60,000 nt of DNA from Nematostella vectensis (Eukaryota > Cnidaria > Anthozoa > Actiniaria > Edwardsiidae). Below are positions 1 through 15,600 of this stretch, in pieces; positions within the stretch are counted from its first letter, which is position 1; every line of letters starts with the position of its first letter. Both the position numbers and the translations under genes were made by a program. The notes beneath the pieces were generated by a model. That model did no database searches. It saw only the letters and a program-made list of their open reading frames with translations, and was not told where the DNA came from. The stretch is from the NCBI RefSeq assembly GCF_932526225.1, contig NC_064042.1, forward strand, positions 12,723,040 to 12,783,039. The letters run 5' to 3'.

Positions 1-3000
1 GACGTGACGTGACCTTCTCGTTGCACCCCCCTTGAAACCTACATGACACCATCCAAGTTTGATTGTCGTACGATGTTTCTGTCATGAGATATTACAAATG
101 TGGCAGGTTATTACAAATGTGGTCTCAACAAGGGAGAGAGAGCACGCCAGTTGCTTTTCATGACAAGGGTCAATTTAAGAAAGAGCAAGAGTGTTGAATT
201 TTTTCCTGGCCTCTTCACGGATCAGTTCTCAAGGAGCATTCATCGGTTCATCGTCAGCCTGCTATCCACTTATCTTACAGGGTGGTGACATATACCCAGA
301 GGGAGTAAAGGTCGTTACAAAATCCGGGAAATATCTAACCAAGCTATATTTATCTTTATTAATAATTTGTGCAGTATTTTATCGGACATTCTTGTTCTTT
401 GGGGTAAGTGGACAGGCAAGTATTTAAGGATTCCGCTAAGATTTCCTGTTTCCTGCTCACCGGAATATTTTAGCGAACAACAATTTATAAGACGAGGGAG
501 TGTGGTGTCTATCGAGTAGAATATGGTTAACTAATATTTCGGCCAATCGCCAATCCAGCAAACATACCTATGCGAACAAGAAGGTAATTTGTTTTCGTTT
601 AGTGATTCTATTTATTCATGCTAATCACGACAAAATAAATTGATTTTTCCTTGATACTTTTACAGATAACTTTTTGTATAGAAATGTCACAGGCCATCAT
701 TTTGTCTTTGCAAAAATACCCAACACGCTTTGTTGCGGCTTTTCTATCCATACAGGCAAAATCGACTTTGAAATTGCTTTCACTGAAACATGGGGCCCAG
801 CGAAGATAGGAATCGTCATAGCAACAGCAATCGTCATTGATGTTACTTAGCAACCTTATTCCTAGCAGCATACAATAGTTCGTTACAGGTTGCTAAGGGG
901 TAATTTTTGAAGGCTGGAGACCCCGCAGCAACTCAACTTTCACCAGACTATCCACGGCGGGTGGGGGATTTCACACGAGAGAAAACTCACAGATTTGCAG
1001 CTTTTAGGGACTGTTTGTGATAAGAGAAGGTGAGCGAACTATAGAGCACTCAACAGCCCACGTGTGTGGGCCTAGAATACAGTAGGTCGTCCCATATAAC
1101 AGCTTTCTTTGAATTCACAACAATCACATACAATTAGGTGATTAGTTTTATATGGTGTGAAAAATAAATTTCATCTAGCTATAAAAAAATGTGTTATAAG
1201 GTGAAAATGTTACAAGGTGAGTTGGTTCAATTTGCATTAGGAGAAATTTGTTTAGGTTCCGAGGCCGGTTTACAAGATTCAGGGCCATTGGCAGAGATAA
1301 GCTTGCCAAGGAAAACCATTGTCAATGAAAGCATATTCTCATGACCAAGGAAATGGCCGTGAATTGAGTTCCATGCTAAGAGAGATCTCTCGAGAGACGT
1401 CTAGAAGCAGTGAAAGAGTTGAAAACTCTTCAGGATTATTATATATATTTTTTTATAATCATGATTAAGACAAAAGTGTCAAGTTTCGCCTCATACTGGC
1501 CGCAGCCATGACTTTTATCAAATAATTGGGGGAACTTTGATTTGAGGTCGAAAACATATATGGGCACAACCTTTGAGAGGGCAGCGACGAGAACAAAATA
1601 CATTATCCAATTCACTACAAAACGGAAAGGCGTCTATTTTTTGGACAAAAAAGAACATTTGTGAAATAAAAATTTCAGGATGGTTCTTTATCTTCGAACC
1701 TGCCTATCTGGAAAAATGCTATCATCGTACAAGTCGGAAAAGAAAGATATGTTTTTGTTTCAGGTTGCTTTAGCTGTAAACTTTTCTTCATAAGCTTTTC
1801 ATGGGAGATTCAGGCATACTCGTTTTCGTTATCATAATCATCAGGTATTATCGGAATAAATAAAATATATAATCGAAAAGAAAAAATATCGTCTAAAAAG
1901 TTCCCATAGCTCTTCAACTTAAGATGACATTTTAATATCATTAAATGTCAGAATATCTCCAAACCATTGTTATGCAAACAAAAGATTGTTACAATGAATT
2001 TAAATTTATGAAAAAAAGCTAATTGATGAACGAGTTTTGTTGACTTTACAGCGTGGCGTTAAGTTTAGCCGGTAGTTTTATGAGGTATGAATTCCTCTTA
2101 AAGTTTGACAAATCCATTTAGGTTCTAAACGAGTGTTAGAAAAAAAAAAGAATAATAACGGAAAAAAGACAAATCTTTGAGCGCCCAAAACCTTATTAAA
2201 ACCGACTAAGTCATAGAAAACATGGCACAGTTTCCGAAAGCTAAGGGTTGGTTTGCTGTCATTGTAAGACCGTTTTCAAAAAGAAAACATTTACAAAAAG
2301 ATAACCAAATTACCAGCATATATCTCGGACTTTATCGTGATATTCAATATTAACATGCATTTCAAGATAAAGGTTTGATTTTCGTTGCGTTTCTCTTGGG
2401 GATTTCCTCGGCGAAGTTAACGTCTACCATCTCACTTTACGAACGTTTCACACAAAGCATACAAAAAGGATTAAAAAGTCCATAAATACAATAGGCTAAC
2501 TGAGTATGCACGTGTGCAACTGGGAGACAAAATAACTCTTATACAGAAATCGATCCTTAGCGAAAACTTCAAATTGAAGGAAAAAATAAACCATTTTTCA
2601 CCTACAAGAATTAAGGAAAAGCCAAGTGACCATTTTATTCGAATCTAACCTACTAAAAGAAGAACCTGCGTAGTGACTACAAGAAAAAAGCGAGCTAACA
2701 GCTAGAGATTGGTGTGATTTTGTTTAGGAAATCAAGGGTTTTAGCTGTGGGTGGTATAAAGTTCACCAAATATCGCCCTTATGTTCTAGTTTTGTTGACA
2801 CGATAGAAGCAATGCTCCAGTTACTCTAAACTGGTGGCCAAATTCTCTTGGAACAGAACGTTACAAGATCCTTTTTTAGCCAATTCATTGTAAAATTGAT
2901 AGTCTGTGTTACTTGGGTATACTCAAAACACAAAAGCCAGATATATTTATTCTAATGTGTAACAACGCAATGCAAAGGAGTTTGCATGTTTCTGTGGAGG

Positions 3001-6000
3001 AAAACAGCACCATGACATTCACCCGAGAAACGGGAAGCACTCTGAAAACACGCAGCAACTTGCTAATTACAATAATTGGTTGCCCATGACACTTTGGCTT
3101 TAACCATCCCCCTCCCCCCTCCCGCTAGAAAGTCTCATTTTCTCACTATTCTCCCAGTGATCATCCGCTCAACAGGCTTGACCTGGCGCGATCAACTTTG
3201 GGATTCAAACTCACACGTTTTTTCAAAGACTCGTGAGGTAATTGTCCATGGTTGCCTCACGAGCTCAAAGAAAGGAAAGAGGTTTCTTTCTTGTATTTAG
3301 AAGTTTAATTGTTTATTTCAATGAGCCTTTTTTTCGACACATGCTGGTCCGAATGGATGAGCCACGAATGTCTAGGGTCTGTACGCATGCGCATTGTATC
3401 ATCCTAAGATGCAACGCAGATAAGAACAGAACTCTAAAAAAATCTAGAAAAAAATAATCATCAAATTTGTTGCTTTCCGATCTTTATCAAATGCTTAAGA
3501 GAAACCAAAGCGAGTGCATTTTGTAAAAGCGTGAATTAAAGTTGCTTATGCATTTGCCCCTCGAGTGATCGCACGCCCTAGGGCATAACTGGGTTCTCGA
3601 AAACACTCAAGTTTTATTGTCGCGGAGCCGTAAAAGATACTAGGACGACGAAACATAGAAATTGGGGGCCGTGCGAATAGCTGTCAAACTTAGAAGCCCA
3701 CATGGCTATAAACAAAAGATGTCCAAAAGCTCCCACCATACAATTTAGAGACATTACAGAATCAGTTTGTTTCTGGAAATAACCCAAAACACCAACATTT
3801 CAGATTAAAAGGGTATTAATCACCTTGAACATAACCATGGCTATATGTGGCTGCTTTCTGGTATTTGAATCATTCAAAACGGGGCGGTCGTCTTTGAGGG
3901 CCCGTGCTAACAATAAGGGCAAACCGTAAAAGGCTTTGTAATAGGGTGGAAACTGTCTATCACAAGAATGAATGACATGTTAGCAAATGAAAGCCCCATC
4001 ACTAGCTTTTGAGATTCGACTCCAAGGTAACACAACTTCCCGTGAGACCATTTGACTATTTAAAACAGGAATAAAGACTCGTCTTGATTTTCATTTAGCC
4101 ATTTTAACCAGGACATAACGCTAAGTGTCACACTCCTCGGGACTCGGAGATTTACGGAGGATTCTAAGAAGCGCTGGTTTAAGAAAAGGTGAGATTCTTG
4201 CTCTTATCTCCACGGAATTTTTTTGCTAGGATGCACAGAATCTACACTGTGAATTTGTAGGATCATTTCATTGCATGATTTGTTTCTTTGGGCAACGGTG
4301 CAAATCCTTACTTGATTCAACAACACTGTTACTTAGAAATATCACAGGACGGAATATTTTTGGGCGATGCCATAGCTTTTTGCCCGGTGAATTGATCTGC
4401 GTATACAGTTGAAGATAATCTCCAGTTATGCTCACTATATATTCACTGTGATTGATTTTCTCCTTTTTTTTTCTATGCCTATACCTTCCATTTCTATTTC
4501 TCTATCTTTTTTTCTATGAGAGATATCTTCTGCTTTTCTCACACGGGGCAAGATTTGTTTCCATTTCATTTCTCATTTTCAGGTTATTTTTTTATTCTGT
4601 TAATCCGTGCTGTTTTACACTGACCCGATGGGTATAGATTGAAATTTAAAGACATTTTACTCGCATGTTTGGCAATCGAACTAAATCGAGGTGACCAAAG
4701 ACGAATTTATCAAGTCGCTTTATTAAAGCCAATACGATTTTCTCTCCAAAATGGCAAACGCAACAAATAAACTTAAAATTAAAAATTAACTATTTTAGCA
4801 ACGAAACGTTTTTAGTCTTTTCTTTTGTTGAAACTAGAAAGTGGTTTTGCAGTTTACTAATCAAACAGGTTCATCGTCACTAGAAGTCATATATCAAGAG
4901 TACTACTAATTCAGTTTTCAATTGCTAATAAATTAGGTCAATAAATAGAAACATGATCAAACGATCCAACATCCCTTGAAAAAACACAAAACTTCATCCC
5001 CCTTTCGAACACTACTTAAAGAAATCAAACTTTACTATTGATTTGTAAACTGAGTAGTTTGACAGTAATTTAGAAAATAAACAGCTTTGCTCTATGCGCG
5101 AAACCCATTAGGAAAAAGAACCGTCAGAGTTCAGGCGGCATATGTGTTATTGTCTGGCGATACGTGGCAGTCCATTCACAAGATTGGTGATTCGGTCTAA
5201 AACAGCGTGGTTAAACAAACTGTAAATGAGAAAACTGTTATTAACAGGCCATAAAACGGGTTTTCGCACTTCATTAAAAAGTATTGGGTTCTGGAACAAT
5301 TGCTAGAGGATTTAAATGTTATATTTGCTTTTGCGCAGAATGAGATTAAAATTTGCGAGAAGTTTCTTCAGTCCACGTGTGCAGGCTCCCCCGACTAAAG
5401 AGATGGCGATCGCTTGGTAACTTTACGCAGCCATCTTGGGGTACAATGGGTTCGAAACTAAAACAACTGAGATCTAGGGCGAGCCTACTATGCTAATACG
5501 GTTGGTGGGATCGCCGCTGATTGGCTAAGGCAGTTATAAAACAAGCCACACTTTATATAAGGTGTCGGGACGTAATACATAAAATCGTGCGTATGAGAGG
5601 TTTTACGGTTGGTTCTTATAGATTCTGGTTATGAATTACGAAACAAATCGGGAAAATAAACAAAGCGTATTTAGAAGCTCTTTCCGTACAAACAGTTCCC
5701 GTAAAAACGTTTATAATACTTGCAATAAAAGTGCTGAGCTAGAAATGTGTATTTCTATTATTTGTCCCTGTCAGAGATCAAAGAAGAGGTATAAAAAACG
5801 CATGCGTAATTAAAAACGTATCTAAATTAAAAGTCGAAGTTCAGTCTGATTGGTCTAATAAACCTAGAGTAGAACAATTGGTTCGTCTTCTATGGTTGAA
5901 TATCAATTGTTCTTAATTTCCTATCAACGGTTCATTGGCAAAAGAGACAAAAGTATTTAGACCTATAGTTTTTCCTTACAACAATAAAACCTGAACAATT

Positions 6001-6615
6001 TGAATCTTATTTAGTCCACCCGAATAGACGTCTAGGTTATGGAGGTATTTATAAAGTGATGTAATCGTCTGTTTGAACATACAAAGATGTGCGAAAGACG
6101 TGTTATTCGTAGAAACTAGGGTTGTTAATTTTCCTCGTTAAGAAGCCGTTACTTTGTTTTGAGCTGTATCATGTGTACATGTCAAAATCTGACTCGTGCC
6201 GGCACGTGGCCAGTGTGTAAGGTAATTGTGCGCTCGTGCCATTCTCAAAGATTGTATACATAGCAAGCATAGAGCAATTATTGGAGTTAACAATGAACAA
6301 TGGCCGTCGCACACGCGCACGGCACTAAGCCACGCTATGGAGCGAACAATACCCCCCATCCGATTGGTCTGCAAACGTTTTTTGGGCGCTTATTTATCTG
6401 TGAATTCTCCGCCACCAACACCGGGTGAAGCGTCAGTTGCTAAGTCTCGTAAAGACTTGCAGTGATTTGACTCTCATGGTAATATTGTTTTCCAGGCTTC
6501 CTAAGTTGTCACGCTAAGCCTTAAATCACACATACGAAAAGTCATTCACAAGTGCTTTCTGAACCAGACGGACAGACGACTTATGAATTTAACAAGTCTC
6601 ATTTCATTCCCTCAG
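1..6615. other. Upstream region with no supported gene
   Basis: AT-rich sequence upstream of the first recognised RFX exon. I found no coding exon I could support on either strand; open frames are short and unlike proteins. A possible promoter-like pair lies at about 5518-5560: an inverted CCAAT box (ATTGG), a TATAAAA and a TATATAAGG. It is unproven. A donor-like GAAAAG|gtgag at about 4191 could end an untranslated RFX exon, but nothing else supports it. Confidence 0.5.
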
Positions 6616-6673
6616 GGTCCTAGGGCGGAAGACGCACATTTCCCGGCAACGACTTCAATGCCGCGATCCAACG
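6616..6673 (+). CDS. RFX4-like: RFX-like exon 1 of model (possible)
   Basis: An acceptor (ctcag) and a donor (AACG|gtaagg) flank 58 nt open in the frame that joins the next exon (phase 0 in, phase 1 out). It encodes a short polar stretch ending MPRSNG; the ATG at 6658 could be the start codon. It is supported by phase and splice sites only, because RFX N-termini are not conserved. Confidence 0.5.
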
Positions 6674-9600
6674 GTAAGGTTAATTATTAATTAAGAATTA
6701 TAGAACAAGACATTCTTGAACGCTGTTTCTTGGTAATTTGAACAGAGGGTTATTCGTAGTATCATGGATACTGTTGATTTGTTGTTACAATGGAAACGCC
6801 TAAATATAAGTTAATGAGTGGTTCAGTATTTTTTAAAGTCGAAATACTTGAACCAAAAGTTGTAGAAAAACAATTTAAGATATTTCCTGAAACCGTGCAT
6901 CTCAAAGTTCTTTTCATCTAAATGCACCCTCGATTGTGAAATAATTCTTTAAAAAAAAGACATTTTCGAGAGAATTAATTAATCTATTTTTTCCGGTACA
7001 AAACGGCCTCTCTGTAAAATTCTCGCAAACTAGTTTGGACTTTGAGTATCAGGATAGCTAGGTGACATCAAGCTCTAACAACTCGGCAATTAACATACCC
7101 GTATGCTGCCATGGGATCAGGGCGCATATAGACACTCGGCATGTAAGCACCACTTTCTACCCGGGTTTCAATGACTTCTTTAAAACAATTTTCCGGTGAC
7201 TGCACAGACTTTTTGCAAGAGTCTGAAGTTCCAACTGAAAATCTAAACAATTTCAAACACTTAAATTTTAAAATCAGACTTCTCAAAATCATTAAATTGA
7301 GCATTATCTGAATAATTCGCATTCCATCATAATTATTTTACTGTATAATTATTTTGCTTACACCAAAGCTTATTCTAAACGTCTCTTTGCAGTCAATGAT
7401 AGTGGAATTTTTGAGAGCCAAATTCGCTTTGTTAAGCTTGTTTTATCAGTGTGTTCTAAAGGAAAAGTACAGAAAGCTAATTCATTACCGGGTGTCGATA
7501 ATGTTTTCATGCATTTGTAAACAGTGCATCATTTACAAGCTTGCTCAAACAAGGCAAAATATCAAAAGACTCTAGCTTTGGATAAAGGTACTTAAACAAA
7601 ATGAATGTAAATTGAGTTTGCACTTGAATGGCCACGCGCGTGCCGCTAATTGGGAGAAACATATTGATTGACAGGCAATGGAGTGCCAGCCTTTTGTGGG
7701 AGAATGCCCCACATGTGTTGAAGGCTGGAGTTCCGTAATGAAATAGTAAAAAGACACTAAAAAGTTCTAAGTGGAGAAATGGTAAATGAGACGTTGTTTG
7801 TCTTGTTTATTATTATCATTTTTGGCTGGATATTTTTTTGTTCTTGAGTTGTGATTACGATTTTTCGTTTGCGCGGAAAAGTCCAAATGAGGTTAACGGG
7901 TGCTTGGTACTTGAAAAAGCTATTGTGGTGTAAGTGTTTGCCAATGATTTATAGAATAACTATATAGAGCATCAGGATAAGATCGTATTAAAGAATTTTA
8001 TGTTTCACTGTGCTTCAATGCTAAATCAAATCGGGTATTTAGCATATGCGGATCAAATTAAGTTTGTTTATAAAGCTTAGCTCCGATTCAAACAAATAAA
8101 AAGACATGGAATGCGATTTTGAAGTAAAAGCTTGTTAAAAATTGAATTAGATCTTGAAAGAGTCGAGCGCAAAAATTCACTTTGAGTTGAAGAAAGAAGT
8201 TTTTGGCAATCCTCTTTTTTCGTGTTGTGTTTTCTTTCACATGCCTAATGTATGTCGATTTGTCTTAAAAAAATCCTTTTGTTTGTTTGAAGCCGGTTGC
8301 TTTTATCTAGCAATGATAAACGAAAACGCCAATTCGTGCCCAACAAATCTGAATCAATGGTCATGGGTCACAAAAGAGTGGCGGAACTGATCGGCAAATG
8401 AGTCAGTCAATTTTTTCAAAATTTTCAAAATGACTGTCAAATTTTCTGGTGGTTTTACTGTTTTCCGCAAACAATTAACTGCTGTGCTTTTAGCCACATT
8501 GCACTTTGAACTAGCACGGCTTTGCGAACTATACCGAGGTCACTGTTTAACAAACACAATTCTTTTTTCACAGGTCAACAAATGTATCCAGGGAATTCTT
8601 ACATGTCACATAGCAAACTCCAGTCTCCATTGACCATACAGTGGTAAGATTTTGAAGCTAGTTGAAAAGAACTGAAGAATTCATCTCTATTGTCAAGGGT
8701 CTTTATGTGATATCTTAACAAAACACCAGAGCGCGTTTTCACAAGAGGGGGTAATGGGGACAAAGGTTTTAAAGTTTGTGATATAACAATTAAGTTTTAG
8801 AGTCGAATTGGTTTTTAAAAAAGTTACAAGCTGGATTGCAATAACAAATGCTTTGTTTTTATGGTTTATCGAGCACTATTGTTCAAAGAAATCTCTATTT
8901 TTTCGGTATATATATTTTTCTACAATTGACTGAATTCCTTCCATGCATTTACCGGGTATATCTAATAAAAATGCGGATATTATTTCTCATAACGATTTTA
9001 CGTCAATCAAAGCGAGGATTTAATAAACCAATAAACAACTTTGAATCTAATGGAAAGTAATTTGAATTCATGTGTCATTTTGATTTTTTTATTCCTACTG
9101 AGTTATTTAAGCTAAAATAATCTATTCCACTCTAGGCCACGCATTAGTCTTTCTTATCAAAAGTTGTCAAATAAAGTCTTGATTGAGCAAAAATAAATTC
9201 CGTTTATAGAAAAGAAAAACAGAAACAGAGTAAAGAGAAACGGATAAACCATTTATACTTCTTATACTTTCAAATTCATATCGGTATTTTAAGGTCGCAT
9301 ATTCTTTTACTTAAAAAGTACGATCCAAATGGCAATGTTTTAATGGCACTTTTCCCATTTTCACTCGTCGGTATTTTGCTTATTCCCAGTTATAATCCCT
9401 AATTTTGGGCGTAAATGTGAGAAATAAAAAAGTGCATTTATATTGTGTTATTTATGCTAAGATCAAACCAACGACATTTTCTAGTTCTATTCCCTAATGT
9501 TGTGCTTAAAGGTGAGAAATAAAAAGTGCATTTATATTGTGTTATGTAAAGATCAAGGCAACGTTTTTCCGCACAGTCGAAGCACTTCCCTGGTCAAAGC

Positions 9601-12600
9601 AACACTCCACCACTTGGATAGTCAATATTTGTTAAAGTTCTTTTGCGCAACTAAAAATTTCGTGAATGTGTAACTTGAATATAAGCTACGTCTCTATTCC
9701 AGGTTGAATGAGAACTACGAAGTGGCCGATGGAGTTAGTTTGCCTCGAAGCGCGCTTTACTCGCATTATTTGGACTTTTGCGAGAAAAACAGCCTTTCTC
9801 CCGTCAATGCCGCTAGCTTTGGAAAGGTTAGTTCCAGTGATTTCTAGAACCTTTGGTTACAAAAAAATCTGTTTTATAAATCACGCAAACAATAGAGTTT
9901 CTCATCAATTGACAAGCTGAGAGGATGTAGTTGTAAATAAGCCAAACGACTGCTTACTAAAACGTTGTTTATTTTATTAGATCATAAGGCACACTTTTCC
10001 AAACCTGAAGACAAGAAGACTAGGAACAAGAGGGCAATCCAAGTAAGTAATATTAAAAATATGTTTAACAGAAAAATTATATACACGATTACCATCCTTA
10101 AGAAGAATACACGCATGTTTAGAATATCGGCCTTTGTTCTCTTAAAAAAGGCGGGAAACTTTTTTTTGCAAAATGCGGGAGAGCTTGTAAGTAGTATGCG
10201 GTCTAAGGAGCGTCTTCACAGTTTATTCTAAGTTTATTGATCTTTGTGCTTGTATTTTTATTTTAACGACAAATCCTGATTCAAAGTATGATATGGAGTT
10301 TCTGAGAAACCTATCGTGACGGAATATTGCGTGTTGTATGGTTATTTAACTGTCAGGCAAGTTTGCGAGTGAGTGCAGCAACCTTTTCACTCTTATCCAC
10401 ATGTGAATGCTCTGTTCAAGCTCACGGAAATGGGAGACATTCAAAGGGGCTTTTGAATAAATTGGCATATAAATCCTTGAGTATCATTTTTTAAGGACTT
10501 AATTACAAATAAAGCCAAAGAGACTAAAATGTTAGTTTTGAAATTGTAATTCATAGTTTTGGAATATGGAGTTTCGTTTTCGGTTCAAAAAATGCAAACA
10601 ATTGTACAAAAGAACTCAAAGGATTGTTTACTCACTCCCAGGACACTCCTTCAAGTTAAAAAAAAAAACTTAAAATACAAAGACTTTTATAAAGTTATCA
10701 TGGCCAAAAAATAAGATAGGGATTGGCACTTTTTTGCGAAAAACTGGTTGTCAAGCAACATGTTTCTAGTGTTTTTCGAATATTTCAAGGGCGTCGTTAT
10801 GGAACAATAAATCAAAACTCGAGAAAAAAACATCTCATCTATTTTAAAGTCTCGATTAATTTTTAGCAAAGAACACATGTTAGACAATGCAGCTATATGT
10901 GCCCTATGTCTCACGATAACTACACTACTCAAAGGCAGAGGACCACCACGAATCAAAAATCTATTCGAATATTGCTTACTATCATTTGATTAAAGTTTAT
11001 AAGACAGAAACATGGCGTAAGCTCTTTGTAGTTTAGCTTGATAAAAAACACGGGAAATCAGTATGATATGAATCTTTCCTAAAAACAATAAAGCTGCTTT
11101 AGAAGTTAGTGCATTCAGCTTTGACAGTTACTTGCTATCTACCTTGCACGACTGCAACTCTAAGGGAGCAAACAGAGAGGTTTCCTATTTTCACCAATGT
11201 GTCAACCGAGTTAATCCCACTTGACTTTGGTTTGCAAGGGCACTTTGAACCAATGCAAACACGAAATGGAAAAAAGTCTGCTTGGCGCTTCTTTCATTGA
11301 TTATATTGCCTTAGGCATATCATCAGGTGACTTTAGAAATGTGGACGCAACCTTTCAAGTGCACACGTTAACAATTTCTGCTTGTAAAGTAAAATCATCA
11401 TGAACTTCGGAACATATGTGTAAATAGATGTCAAGAAAAAGATATGGAATTGCGGTCTGAATCTTGAATCTAAAAAGATTGGAAACATGTGTTTACTGCT
11501 TTTTATCGTTAAGTCCGTTAAACCGTGCACTGCTCCACTGCTGCAATTGTTCAGAAGATTAATTGGTGACGCCAATTTTTAAGTGCACGCCACAACGGTA
11601 AACTTTATGATTGGAAAACAAACATGAAGTTTGAGATAAAAAAGAAAAAAAACAGATATTTAGTCACTCTGCTATAATTTGGCTATTTAAAAAGAAATGT
11701 TAAAAAATATAAGCAATCTTCAAAATGTGTTCAACTTATTGATGTTTGCGTTTACATTGCTACGGCAGGTACCATTACTATGGGATCACAATCAAGACTA
11801 CCTCTCCTTACCACGACACAGTTTGCAATGCAGCAAGACAAAGCTCTTCCGGGTAAGCAGACTCACAAAAAGTTAACCGTAGAGATAATACGCCCAACTT
11901 CTCACCCTGGGGTATGTCTAGCCCATGTACAATTGAATGGGGGCAATAACAATTTAGTGAGACAAGGGGGGTGTCTAGTTTTTTTTTACAAGAACCCCCA
12001 ACTTCTATATTATGACAGAGTATCTTGTCTTAAACATTAGGACAAATGATTTAGGTTGAATGGGGAATGTCACGCAATAAACAAACCCCTACGTTATGAC
12101 AAAGCATCTCGTCTTATACGAGGATGTCATGCAATGCACTTACAGGTTCAGTCAAACCTACAGTAAGGTGGAAGTAGATGACAGGACCACAAGCCATTCA
12201 GTGACCAAAAGTGCCCAAGGCTCCAGCTCCAGTCTTATAGTGGCCCCAGGAGGTACATTATTGCCAAGCTTCCCAAGTGTCAATCATCTCAATCTACCAG
12301 CAGAGGTCTCGCGAGATAAGGTAGACACTCACTCTGAAGCATGCTGCCTTCCTTTGCTCCTAGGGTGAAAAGCAATAATCATCTTAAGTAGAAATGGTAA
12401 TCTCCTTTCAAGAATTAGACTAGAAACATGAGAACATAACATAAGCAATGTGTTATATTTGCACGATTGCCACATGACTGAGGAACAATTTTAGGGACGA
12501 TGTTTTTCTTATCGAGCCAACACACAGAACTCACTATTCTTCAAATTTATTAACTTCCAGGTGAAGACATTCCTGATCATGTACAGGGCACATTGTCAAA

Positions 12601-15600
12601 GAATCTTGGACACAATTTTGCGGGCAAATTTCGGCGAAGTAAGTATATCGGTAAACATACAAGTTACCGGACAATCTTTCTGCTTGTAATTCGTTTTCTC
12701 GCGGTGGTAACGAAAAAGTCCTGCGGATAACATAAAACTTCATGCGCACATAAGATGTGAACCTGACGACATGGCCACTTTAAATATCTCTTATAATGAA
12801 TATTCCTTTCCTCGAAGGTTCAAAACTTCCTGGTTCACTTTTGGCAAGGCATGCCTTCCCACATGCTGGAGGTTCTTGGCTGCAGTGACGTGGTGGATCT
12901 CATAGGGGTGTGTGACGGGATCTTGTATAAGGTAACTTAACTGTGAATGGCATGTATTATATTGTATTTTCGAATTAAAATAATAACGATAGAGCTTTCG
13001 ATTGTCATTATTTGAATGCGATATAACGGACAATATCAATGTCTAAATGCATCTTATAAGAAATGAAAGTAAAATGGCCGTAAAAGATAAAGAATCAGCG
13101 TGGAAATTATTGAATACAGGCGGTAAATTGGAATAAGGTGGATATAATTAGAATCATATGACAAGGCTTAATCAGACAACACATCTTTACTCATTGAACT
13201 GCCTTTGAGCAGTGGATAGTAAAATAATATTACTAAAAATAAATATCTAACGCGTTTTAGGCGATCAGTGGAGTCCTCATCCCTGGAACTCTTCAACCAT
13301 TACCCGCAAGGTAAGCGACTTACTGAAATCGTTATGATAAAACCAGAGGGAAACACAGGAAACAAAGCAGCACGTGATTGAAAGGGTTATGTTGAGCGTT
13401 CCTCATAGTTCTTATTTCATCGGCAATTTTCAAGCCAAGAGCGAATTTTACTCTCTTGACAAGCATTCAAAAAGTTTTAACCCTGACTTGATTTATTCCC
13501 TTGTTATAGTAACTCAAACCAAATATGTTCACGTAATTTTCTTTTACACTTCCTACGACGTTTATTTTTCAAAAGATCTTCGTTCTGCCTATATAAATAA
13601 TACATTCGCTTAAAAATGGAAGTGGAGTCTATATGACGGTCCTCATAGATATTTAAGGTACCCTATAGTTCCCTTAAAACCCTTGGCGTAGTTGATAAAC
13701 CAGACTAACCTATTTGTATTACAGCTTGACCCAGGCTATCCGCCACTTCGCCAAACAGCTTGGACGATGGCTTGAGGAATCCCTTGCACATTTGCCAGCC
13801 CCTCTACAGCAAAGAAAGCTATCTGGTTAGTAGAAAAATACCAGCAATTTAAACAACAGCAACAACGACTTAAACATCATCTCTACATAGCATATAATGT
13901 TCTTAGGCTGAGTGGCTATGCGAATTGCTTGGACATCATGTGTATTCTTACGGGTTTCTTGTCTATTAACAGTTGCAAAAAGCTTCGCTCATTCGCTACG
14001 CCGACAGACCTCGCTGACGCACTTAGCACAGGTGAGGCCTCTTATACACTTTCTTAAAATGTAGATATGGCTGGGACCAGTCAATCACGAAAAAATCTCT
14101 TCTTACAAACTCGTTTCCCAAAGATTCTCGCGAACTCAAGGCATATCTATTGCCTAATGTATAATGAGAGGCTAGCAAAACATAAATTTACGACACTTCG
14201 ACTTGGATAACTTATGGTAGTAAATATGCTTTTGATTTCTACGCTTATGCTTACGTCTAACTTACGGGTACCCTGTGTTCTTGTCCCAGGCCGCACGCAC
14301 CGTACTGCACAGCGCAGAGCCTGTGACTCAGATGCTTCAAGACTGGAAACAGATAGATTTTGAGGGCATCGCGCGCCAAGCCATGTGGACATTTAGCCAG
14401 AATGTCGAGAAGGATTATGCCAAAATCAAAGAAAGTAAGAATACTTGCACTCCGATGCCTCTGAATCTGACCAATTCGTAAATTCTAGCCCAATGTCAAT
14501 GGAAAACATAGTGGGAGGTGATGGAGAATCTACATTCCGATCAGTAATGAAACAGACTGGTATTAATCTATAAACGTCTTAATGGTTGTATAACGTGTTG
14601 TTGCTTCTGTTGCAGTTCACACAGAGTTCACCCAGCTGCTAGACCAACAAGCTACCATCGACCAGTACGCCGAGTGGGCCTCGTCTCTAGTTGACCGCTG
14701 TGTTACCAAGGTAACCAAGAATATATTAAAATAATCCTCATCGTACATTATAAATATCAGTTTTAAAAATCTCACTATTACTATCATAACCACAATTATA
14801 AACCTCTTTACAATATCATCACAATCATGATCACCTCATTATTATTTTCGTCTTCATCATTACAATCATTATAGTCATAATCACAATCACCATCACCACT
14901 ACTACTTCTATCACAAACATCATCTTAACTACCTCAATTATTACTATGATCGTTACCATCACCATCATCACCATCGTCATCATCATCATCACCATCACAA
15001 TAACCATCACCACCTTTACCATCATCATCATCGTCATCGTCATCGTCACCGTCATCGTCATCGTCATCATCATCATCATCATCACATCTTCACATTTATC
15101 ACCATAACCATGTATTCTATGTGTTCTATAATTTTTATTTCGGCCGTCGACGTAACCATCATCACCATCATCATCTAAATGCTAATCATCTTTCTAAATG
15201 TTGTTTTTTCTTGTCAACAGAGGGTCGAGAAGGAGGGAAGTTCTTACCAGAAGTGCGCGCAGGATTTTCTTCTCAAGTGGTCATTCTTTAGCATCAGGAT
15301 CGTGAGAGAGCTCACACTTCACAGCGCCCATAGCTTTGGTGAGAACCTAGAGTCAATTAAAAAAAAATTAATAAGAAAGATGCTTTATAATAAAATATTA
15401 AGATTTGAGGCACCCTTCTCAATATCAAAACACTTTTTACCAAAAACTTACCAGAATTTTCCTATTTTTGCAGGATCCTTCCATCTGTTGCACATGCTTC
15501 TTGAAGATTACATCCTCTTTATTGTAGAGAACCAGAGTAGTCAAGACGACGTTGCAGATGTGCCGTTCAAATCCTCACTACCTGACGGTAAGCGCTCCTT

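Noticed and set aside
6783-6796. Degenerate X-box-like GTTACAATGGAAAC in an RFX intron (possible autoregulation)
   Set aside because: It has two mismatches to the consensus; too weak to report as a site.
14831-15085. Met/Val-rich open frame on the minus strand
   Set aside because: It arises from CAT/ATC triplet repeats inside an RFX intron.
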